Assembly: GCA_028282865.1 (NCBI GenBank)
Contig: JANQHA010000134.1
Coordinates: forward strand, 1 to 5,169
Length of the DNA stretch: 5,169 bases
Reading direction: 5' to 3'
Source: Oligoflexales bacterium
GTDB lineage: Bacteria; Bdellovibrionota_B; Oligoflexia; Oligoflexales; CACXFL01
The notes beneath the pieces were generated by a model. The model was not told the origin of the DNA. It was given only the letters and a program-made list of their open reading frames with translations, and did not search any database. Shown piece after piece: positions 1 through 3,998 of the stretch. The position numbers were made by a program, and so were the translations under genes. The number at the start of each line of letters is the position of its first letter. Within the stretch, counting starts at the first letter, position 1.

Positions 1-184
1 AAGAGTAGTACCATTTGACATTGCTTTCGCCGCCAATGCTCACAGCCTCTCTTGGTATGTCCACCGAAGCTTCGTAATGACCAGAGTGTTTTCTACACTC
101 ACGACAGTGGCAAGCACTTGGAGCTGGAAGTTCACAACTAACTTCAAATGTAACCTCTCCACATAAACATGAACCTTTATGCAT
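1..184 (-). CDS. GFA/CENP-V family zinc protein, N-terminal part (cut by window edge)
   Basis: Translating the minus strand from ATG at 184 gives 61 residues that stay open to the window edge. They begin MHKGSCLCGEVTFEV, the typical start of the GFA family (glutathione-dependent formaldehyde-activating enzyme / CENP-V fold). Cys6 and Cys8 match half of the structural zinc site. The stretch ACHCRECRKHSG (residues 24-35) supplies Cys25, Cys27 and Cys30, the triple-cysteine cluster linked to the glutathione or catalytic zinc site. Family members are usually about 110-190 residues, so roughly half is seen and the second structural Cys pair is off-window. An AGGAGG sits four bases before the ATG. 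Substrate cannot be assigned: many relatives have no proven formaldehyde activity. It points the same way as the SIR2 gene but lies 294 bases away and has its own strong ribosome binding site, so a separate transcript is plausible. Family assignment is firm; function is open. Confidence 0.9.
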   Translation of the reverse strand, partial: MHKGSCLCGEVTFEVSCELPAPSACHCRECRKHSGHYEASVDIPREAVSIGGESNVKWYYS

Positions 185-188
185 ACGC

Positions 189-194
189 CCTCCT
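189..194 (-). promoter_or_regulatory. Ribosome binding site of the GFA-family gene
   Basis: On the minus strand a perfect AGGAGG precedes the ATG at 184 with a four-base gap. This is a strong but slightly close Shine-Dalgarno and supports the chosen start, which also matches the family's usual N terminus. Confidence 0.75.
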
Positions 195-196
195 GC

Positions 197-232
197 TAAC
201 TACAGACAGCTCCGTAACTACGGCCGACAGCT
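197..232. repeat. Imperfect tandem repeat upstream of the GFA-family gene
   Basis: Two copies lie three bases apart: TAACTACAGACAGCT (197-211) and TAACTACGGCCGACAGCT (215-232). The second has a three-base insertion in the middle; the flanks TAACTAC and GACAGCT are identical. They sit just upstream of the ribosome binding site of the GFA-family gene, a position fitting a regulator-binding site or the transcript leader, but no known operator is recognised. Confidence 0.5.
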
Positions 233-374
233 GCAAAATATTGCAAATGGTTTATTTCGGGTAATCTGCAGTGATAACTCGTCTAACTCTACAAGGAGCT
301 AACACTCCTAGCAAATTGTTATCTTTCACTTCCAAACAGCAAAGCCGAGGTTCGAAAAGCCTAAGTTGAACATG

Positions 375-439
375 AAAACCAAGATTTCACAAGGTTTAGC
401 CTCTTCGAAATCGAGCCGGTTGAGATGAGTCTTGGTTTT
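375..439. repeat. Ten-base perfect inverted repeat with 45-base spacer
   Basis: AAAACCAAGA (375-384) is exactly complementary to TCTTGGTTTT (430-439). It lies about 40 bases beyond the SIR2 stop codon on the minus strand. On that strand the second arm ends GGTTTT, so it could form a weak A-tract/U-tract terminator for SIR2, but the long spacer and only four Us make this doubtful. A recombination or protein-binding site is an alternative. Confidence 0.5.
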
Positions 440-460
440 ATTATAGGTCCTTCGAAGTCT

Positions 461-478
461 TAGAGGTAACCACCTCTA
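461..478 (-). repeat. Seven-base perfect hairpin directly after the SIR2 stop codon
   Basis: TAGAGGT (461-467) and ACCTCTA (472-478) pair perfectly around a four-base loop. On the minus strand the hairpin starts at the base after the SIR2 stop, and its first three bases make a second in-frame TAG. No U-tract follows, so it is not a standard intrinsic terminator; it may stabilise the mRNA 3' end or belong to a Rho-dependent end. Confidence 0.55.
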
Positions 479-2254
479 CTAATCCCACCCCAATTTTAAC
501 AAGAACTCATTTAAACATGCTTGAAGATTCTGAATATTTTCAAGATTTCCATCAAACATACCGGCTTTTAAAGGCTCCCAACTGCTTTTTTTATTTGCCA
601 CAACTTCGAGCATCCTTTTTGGGAAGTGATCTTCACATCTAGCATTTTCCCAACCAAAACGCCCGACGGGTGCCCAAAATTGATATTTTTCGTACTCTTC
701 CCTTTTAAATGTATGATAATCTCTGGCAAACATAAAAGAGGTAGTTGCGAGGTATTCAAATTCGTTGAAGCATCTATTGAAAGTGGTTGAATCTGGAATT
801 AAATCTTTAAAGTCGACCTCAAGCTTCTTATGCAGAATATTGCTAAGAGGTGTGTATTCTTGATTACCTCCACCAAGTTTCCTTCCAACTTCTGGGCTCA
901 CTATATTGAAGTGATTAAGCCCCTCAACAGCTACTTTTTCATCCTTAAGAAGTCTTCTAAGTTTAGGTTGAAAAAATATTTTGTTTAATAAGCTGTAATC
1001 ACGACGTTTGATTGCTGAGATCCCAATTGAATAATAGATTAATAAAGCTGGGTATAGGCGAAGGTTTTTATATGCGACCAGCCCATTCCCGTCTTCAACG
1101 CAATTAGCAAGGTCTTCTACAATTTCAATCCAATAGTGATGATGATGATCTTTTGACCAGTAGGCTCCGATTATAGCCAGTGCCTGTAGAATTTCTAAAA
1201 TAGAATTAAACTTGGAAAGCCTACTTTCAACTTCTATCGGATCGAAGTTTCCTTGAAAGGAGAACTGGTCACTTTTAAGCTTCGTAGTCACGTTTCGCAG
1301 TTCTGTAAAAAGCAGGTCGTGTAGCTTGATCTCAAACTCGTCCCTTGAAATAAACCTCTTCAAGGATGCGACAGCAATTTTCTTTGAGGTCGGATTTGAT
1401 CTACTGAGTTCTTTAACTGAATCTATCTTTTCTGTTAACGATGACCAAAATTTATCAGCAGACTCAATTTTTATTAGGTCCGCATCTCTATGCTTACATA
1501 GCTGTTTAGCCGCGTCTCCCAGCTCACCTCTATGAGTCCAATATGTAGTAAACCTTCTACCTTTTGCTCTTTCAATCGCACTTCTTAAGGCGGTATCCCA
1601 TTCTCCTGACCAGCCGCACACAACTATTCCGAACTCGTCAAAAATACGGTCGAGTAAACCTTCAGTTGCATCATCATAAGAATCAAGCTCGGAAATAGTA
1701 TTTTTTATTCTTTCATCTAAATAATCTCCGTGAAGTTTGATCAGCGTACATCCTGAGTGAACAAATGGCATAGCTCCAGAAATAGAGTCTGGTGTGCTTA
1801 TCACAGTAGGAGATACTCCTTCATCAGAGAGTGCTTTTTCAAATAAACGATCGAAATTAGTTGTTAAAATGACTTTAATAAAACCTTCTTTGGAAAGTTT
1901 TGCGATTGACCTATGAGCTAGTGTTGGCTGTTTAGCATTTTCGTTTTCTTCCAATTCTTCTTCGCTGGGCTCGAAGTAATTTTTTAGAATCAAACTTCTT
2001 TCGGCGGGTGTCTTTCCGAGAGATTCCAGTATTTTTGAGTAGCTAGGCTCTTCGCTGAATTTATCTACGTACCACTTGTAAGGGTCAGAGGGCTCTGAGC
2101 CATCTGAAATAATGGCCTCTTTTTTTAATAGATCTAATATTACTTCCCAGCCAGTCGGAATGAGAGCAGGCCTAGAAATTCCTGATCCAGCGAGTACTGC
2201 GTATACGCCTGGCTTTGAGTAAATTGAGAATGCAATCCTATCTACGTTTTCCAC
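479..2254 (-). CDS. SIR2-like NAD-binding protein, probable anti-phage defence effector
   Basis: A 591-residue protein with a SIR2_2-type domain at about residues 15-260. Visible motifs in order are the NAD-binding loop AGSGISR (22-28) followed by IPTGWE (32-37), TTNFD (131-135) with the conserved Asn133, LHGDY (174-178) with the candidate catalytic His175, and CGWSGEWD (213-220). Related bacterial proteins cleave NAD+ during phage infection and cause abortive infection (Thoeris ThsA, DSR1/2, SIR2-HerA and short-Argonaute SIR2 partners); NADase activity here is inferred. Residues about 290-591 are mostly helical, carry an HHHH run at 370-373, and match no domain I recognise; in such proteins this part commonly senses the trigger or mediates oligomerisation. 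No signal peptide or membrane segment is seen. The start is GTG with a close AGAG; an in-frame stop lies 12 bases upstream, which rules out an earlier start. No partner gene (HerA, TIR, Argonaute) is visible next to it. It starts 46 bases downstream of ssrA on the same strand. Confidence 0.88.
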   Translation of the reverse strand: MENVDRIAFSIYSKPGVYAVLAGSGISRPALIPTGWEVILDLLKKEAIISDGSEPSDPYKWYVDKFSEEPSYSKILESLGKTPAERSLILKNYFEPSEEELEENENAKQPTLAHRSIAKLSKEGFIKVILTTNFDRLFEKALSDEGVSPTVISTPDSISGAMPFVHSGCTLIKLHGDYLDERIKNTISELDSYDDATEGLLDRIFDEFGIVVCGWSGEWDTALRSAIERAKGRRFTTYWTHRGELGDAAKQLCKHRDADLIKIESADKFWSSLTEKIDSVKELSRSNPTSKKIAVASLKRFISRDEFEIKLHDLLFTELRNVTTKLKSDQFSFQGNFDPIEVESRLSKFNSILEILQALAIIGAYWSKDHHHHYWIEIVEDLANCVEDGNGLVAYKNLRLYPALLIYYSIGISAIKRRDYSLLNKIFFQPKLRRLLKDEKVAVEGLNHFNIVSPEVGRKLGGGNQEYTPLSNILHKKLEVDFKDLIPDSTTFNRCFNEFEYLATTSFMFARDYHTFKREEYEKYQFWAPVGRFGWENARCEDHFPKRMLEVVANKKSSWEPLKAGMFDGNLENIQNLQACLNEFLLKLGWD

Positions 2255-2267
2255 TTTCTCTATTCAT
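2238..2267 (-). other. Possible nine-codon leader ORF overlapping the SIR2 start
   Basis: On the minus strand an ATG at 2267 has AGGA six bases upstream, a better initiation signal than that of the SIR2 GTG at 2254. It encodes MNRESGKRR and stops at TAG (2238), overlapping the first codons of SIR2 in another frame. It could couple or dampen SIR2 translation, or be chance; the frame is very short. Confidence 0.2.
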
Positions 2268-2300
2268 TTCTTGTCCTGTCTGTCCTTTCCAATAAATTAA

Positions 2301-2657
2301 TGGAGATGGCGGGAATCGAACCCGCGTCCAAATGCGTGACGGAAAAGGCGCTACATGTTTAGCCTCCGTGATTTATCCTCTTACTAAGCACGCCCACGGC
2401 CAGGCTTACTTAGCCGCAGTCTGGTTGATGTCGTTTACGAAACTACAGACGGAAGTTTTGTAAACCAAGTCAGTTTGATGACGGTTCCCTAAAGGTACTG
2501 ACAACCTCGAGTTCACCGGCTGCTTTTAAATTAAGCAGCTAGAGCTAAATGGTCGTTGCCAATTAAGCGTTATAACGCGTTTATAACCGGGTCACGTTAC
2601 CACCCCGGACATGCTCCCTGACTCGCCTGACGCACCTGTCGAAGCCAGTGCATCCCC
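2301..2657 (-). ncRNA. ssrA: Transfer-messenger RNA (tmRNA)
   Basis: One-piece tmRNA of 357 nt, which rescues stalled ribosomes with SmpB by acting first as tRNA-Ala and then as mRNA. Its 5' end GGGGAT (2657 to 2652) pairs with ATCTCC near the 3' end (one G-U pair), forming the acceptor stem. The 5' tRNA-like part shows the conserved GGCTTCGACAGG, and the 3' part has the T arm GCGGG-TTCGATT-CCCGC preceded by the typical GGACGC. CTAAACATGTAG, close to the E. coli CTAAGCATGTAG, lies in the 3' third. The tag frame (2531-2560) ends in a hairpin with GCTGC/GCAGC arms, like helix 5. The RNA ends at discriminator A (2301) and the next genomic bases are TTA, so CCA is not encoded and must be added by the CCA-adding enzyme; many gammaproteobacterial ssrA genes encode it. 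No intrinsic terminator follows before SIR2. Identity is secure; the exact ends come from acceptor pairing. Confidence 0.96.
2531..2560 (-). other. tmRNA proteolysis-tag reading frame
   Basis: Minus-strand codons from GGC at 2560 to TAA at 2531 encode GNDHLALAA. With the alanine carried by tmRNA itself, the full tag would be AGNDHLALAA. The LAA end is the ClpXP degron, and ND keeps part of the SspB-binding segment of the E. coli tag (AANDENYALAA). The frame is one codon shorter than in E. coli and begins with Gly rather than Ala. The resume codon GGC is inferred from alignment with ANDENYALAA and from an A at position -4. Confidence 0.8.
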
Positions 2658-2676
2658 AGTCTTGGTCATGGGCGAG

Positions 2677-2706
2677 AGTATAATCTAGTTCTGGGGGAAA
2701 TGCTAA
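2677..2706 (-). promoter_or_regulatory. Probable sigma-70 promoter of ssrA
   Basis: On the minus strand a -10 box TATACT (2682 to 2677) lies about 20 bases before the mature tmRNA 5' end, leaving a short leader for RNase P to remove. A weak -35 TTAGCA (2706 to 2701) is 18 bases upstream of the -10. Position and orientation fit ssrA. The overlapping plus-strand TATAAT (2679-2684) is a by-product of this AT-rich core or a divergent -10; it has no -35. Confidence 0.55.
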
Positions 2707-2863
2707 CCTAGCGATCTGACCCTGATATACAGTCGACCCTTGTCATCCTTTTGAGCCTGTGGAAAACTACTGTTAGACCTGTCCCCCAAGGGCTTTAGCG
2801 TATCATGTGACTTTGGTTTAGGTGAGTGGTCTTAGTTAGTTAGGTTGTTTTTTGCTACCGAAC

Positions 2864-2879
2864 GGAGGAGAGCCCCTCC
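2864..2879 (+). other. Hairpin just upstream of the intrinsic terminator
   Basis: GGAGG (2864-2868) pairs with CCTCC (2875-2879) around a six-base loop. The 5' arm carries a GGAGGAG purine run resembling a Shine-Dalgarno or CsrA-type GGA site. It lies 17 bases before the terminator stem and would be the penultimate hairpin of any plus-strand RNA ending there. Confidence 0.45.
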
Positions 2880-2896
2880 TTTGGTTTAGAGACTTG

Positions 2897-2930
2897 GAGG
2901 CCCGGGGAATATTCGCGCGCCTCTTTTTTT
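2897..2930 (+). terminator. Rho-independent terminator, plus strand
   Basis: GAGGC (2897-2901) pairs with GCCTC (2919-2923); CG/CG may extend the stem inward past one mismatch. Seven Ts follow at once (2924-2930). The U-tract is on the plus strand only, so this terminates rightward transcription arriving from between ssrA and the hydrolase gene, where no protein gene exists. It also insulates the hydrolase operon from upstream transcription. Confidence 0.75.
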
Positions 2931-2968
2931 GTGATTATTTTAATTCTTATGATTTAATTTTTTCGATT

Positions 2969-2977
2969 TGCTACAAT
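2969..2977 (+). promoter_or_regulatory. Extended -10 promoter of the hydrolase operon
   Basis: TGCTACAAT forms an extended -10 (TG, one base, TACAAT) in an AT-rich stretch right after the terminator. No good -35 is present, which is usual for extended -10 promoters; TTATGA at 2947-2952 is a weak match with a long 19-base gap. Transcription would begin near 2984, giving an untranslated leader of about 42 bases before the GTG at 3026. Confidence 0.45.
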
Positions 2978-3025
2978 TTTATCGTCGGTAGTGTAACTGT
3001 CTCTTAACTTAGAAAAACCTCCAAC

Positions 3026-3979
3026 GTGTCTGATAACGAGCACAACCAGCTTTCACATTTGCCCCAATTCATCGATTCTGAGGCTGCTCCTAGCTCTATA
3101 GCCGACGATGCCGAGAGGCCGAGTGGTGATGGTTTGGGGGTCCAGACTGTCGCGTTTGATATCGAAACCGACCATGGTGGAACCTCGGTTTACCTAAAAG
3201 GGTGGGTCGTGCCAAACCAGGATAACGCACCAATAGTTATTGTGCACGACCTAGCTGAGCAAAATACTTTGTACCGCGCGGCGGCAAAATACTTTACGGA
3301 CGGAGGTCGGAGTGTCTACTGCTTTGATTTGAGAGGGCACGGGCGTTCGGGGAGGATGCTCGGGTATATAAAAAAGTTTTCGAATTTGGTTAGCGATCTC
3401 CTCCAGGTCTCCGCATGGGTTAAGCATAAATCTAACGGTAAGCCTCCTATTATTATCGGCCATGGGATTGGGGCAATTATAGCGACCCAATTTTGTGTTC
3501 AGCATGCTAGTTTTTGTGAATCTTTAGTGCTGAGTGCGCCATCTTTTCAAATTAAACATGCAGTGCCAAAGTTTAAGCGTTTTATGATTGGGGTTTTAGC
3601 CGATTGGCTGCCAAAGCTACGGCTATCTTCGGCACTACTGCCAAAGCTTCATTCACCGATCGAGTATGGTGAGGGAAGTTTTATCCATTCTATTAAGCCA
3701 GAGCTGGTTTTTGGTTTGACCGCTGTCTTTGCTAAAGAGCTATTAAACTCCCAAGATAGTGTTGCTAGGTATTTTCTGAAATTAAAACATCGTACTCTCA
3801 TAGTTTTGCCCGAAAAAGAGCAGATAAATAACTATGAGATTATCGATAGACTTCTTGGTCGCCAAAAAGCTCCAGAACTATTTCAAGTGAAAAAATTTAG
3901 CGACGGTACCCATAACCTCTTGACGGAAGATGACGAGGTAGTGCAGCTGGTCGTGAAAGAAATCCTTGATTGGTTGTAG
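3026..3979 (+). CDS. Alpha/beta hydrolase fold protein lacking the nucleophile serine
   Basis: A 317-residue cytoplasmic protein of the Hydrolase_4 / monoacylglycerol lipase-like group. Residues 1-40 are a polar, acidic extension with no signal peptide. The fold core follows: the first strand ends VIVHDLAEQN (71-80, oxyanion region, usually HG), then DLRGHGRSG (101-109), which is highly typical of the family, then the nucleophile elbow GHGIGA (145-150), and near the end GTHNLLTE (294-301) with the expected catalytic His296. The elbow should read GHSxG, but codon 147 is GGG, so the nucleophile is Gly. The acid position also looks altered (LPEKEQIN, 261-268, with Glu where GExD is usual). Hydrolase activity is therefore unlikely; a binding or scaffold role is inferred. 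The start is GTG with no clear Shine-Dalgarno, and an upstream in-frame stop at 3005 leaves no earlier start; a later TTG (residue 12 or 37) cannot be excluded. It ends 19 bases before the membrane-protein gene, suggesting an operon. Confidence 0.85.
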   Translation: MSDNEHNQLSHLPQFIDSEAAPSSIADDAERPSGDGLGVQTVAFDIETDHGGTSVYLKGWVVPNQDNAPIVIVHDLAEQNTLYRAAAKYFTDGGRSVYCFDLRGHGRSGRMLGYIKKFSNLVSDLLQVSAWVKHKSNGKPPIIIGHGIGAIIATQFCVQHASFCESLVLSAPSFQIKHAVPKFKRFMIGVLADWLPKLRLSSALLPKLHSPIEYGEGSFIHSIKPELVFGLTAVFAKELLNSQDSVARYFLKLKHRTLIVLPEKEQINNYEIIDRLLGRQKAPELFQVKKFSDGTHNLLTEDDEVVQLVVKEILDWL

Positions 3980-3984
3980 TGTAT

Positions 3985-3989
3985 AGAGG
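3985..3989 (+). promoter_or_regulatory. Ribosome binding site supporting a TTG start
   Basis: AGAGG lies nine bases before TTG at 3999. An in-frame stop at 3984-3986 rules out any start further upstream, and TTG is the first initiator codon after it. This site decides the start of the membrane-protein gene. Confidence 0.6.
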
Positions 3990-3998
3990 TTCTTTAGC

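Larger units (their letters stand above)
185..478. other. Gene-free structured intergenic region between SIR2 and GFA genes
   Basis: These 294 bases hold no convincing reading frame on either strand; the longest ATG-started minus frame near 373 is about 15 codons and lacks a ribosome binding site. The stretch is dense in dyad symmetry: hairpins at 461-478 and 294-309 (AGGAG/CTCCT arms), a 10-bp inverted repeat spanning 375-439, three TTCGAA palindromes, and an imperfect tandem repeat at 197-232. A minus-strand TATAAT occurs at 440-445 without a convincing -35 box. The stretch must contain the SIR2 3' untranslated region and the GFA promoter, but neither can be placed exactly. Confidence 0.6.
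2658..2896. other. Gene-free region between ssrA and the plus-strand terminator
   Basis: No protein-coding frame longer than about 15 codons starts here on the plus strand. The stretch holds the ssrA promoter at its left end. The rest is not recognised as any known RNA, although a plus-strand hairpin (2864-2879) and terminator (2897-2930) at the right end imply that it is transcribed rightward. A weak extended -10-like element (TGT-TAGACC, 2771-2779, with TTGAGC at 2751-2756) would give a transcript of roughly 145 nt; the perfect TATAAT at 2679-2684 would give roughly 240 nt. Neither promoter is convincing alone. Confidence 0.35.

Noticed and set aside
281..371. Integron attC site between the SIR2 and GFA genes
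   Set aside because: GTCTAAC (281-287) and GTTGAAC (365-371) fit the outer core consensus, and GFA genes are common in cassettes. The two cores pair imperfectly, though, and no matching inner boxes lie between them. The minus-strand reading (GTTCAAC/GTTAGAC) also lacks inner boxes.
340..372. A displaced copy of the ssrA or a tRNA 3' end (GGTTCGAAAAGCC) as second attachment site
   Set aside because: Only the TTCGA core is shared; the T stem does not pair and the flanks do not match the ssrA 3' end at 2301-2330.
358..373. 15-codon minus-strand ORF starting at the ATG near 373
   Set aside because: No Shine-Dalgarno lies before it and the start falls at the edge of the inverted-repeat arm; too short to support as a gene.
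568..759. 63-codon minus-strand frame inside the SIR2 gene
   Set aside because: It overlaps the SIR2 coding sequence in another frame, has no ribosome binding site of note and resembles no protein.
1326..1535. 69-codon plus-strand frame antisense to SIR2
   Set aside because: It is a shadow of the SIR2 gene on the opposite strand; its composition is that of a reverse-complement reading.
2301..2330. A tRNA gene on the minus strand (T arm and acceptor-like end)
   Set aside because: The TTCGATT T arm and acceptor end belong to the tRNA-like domain of tmRNA; the matching 5' half is about 330 bases away and a tag frame lies between.
2679..2684. Perfect plus-strand TATAAT as an assigned promoter
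   Set aside because: No -35 or extended -10 lies at the right distance, and the bases overlap the better supported ssrA -10 on the other strand; kept only as a possibility in the small-RNA finding.
3251..3505. 84-codon minus-strand frame antisense to the hydrolase gene
   Set aside because: The hydrolase frame has clear family motifs over the same bases, so this is a shadow frame.
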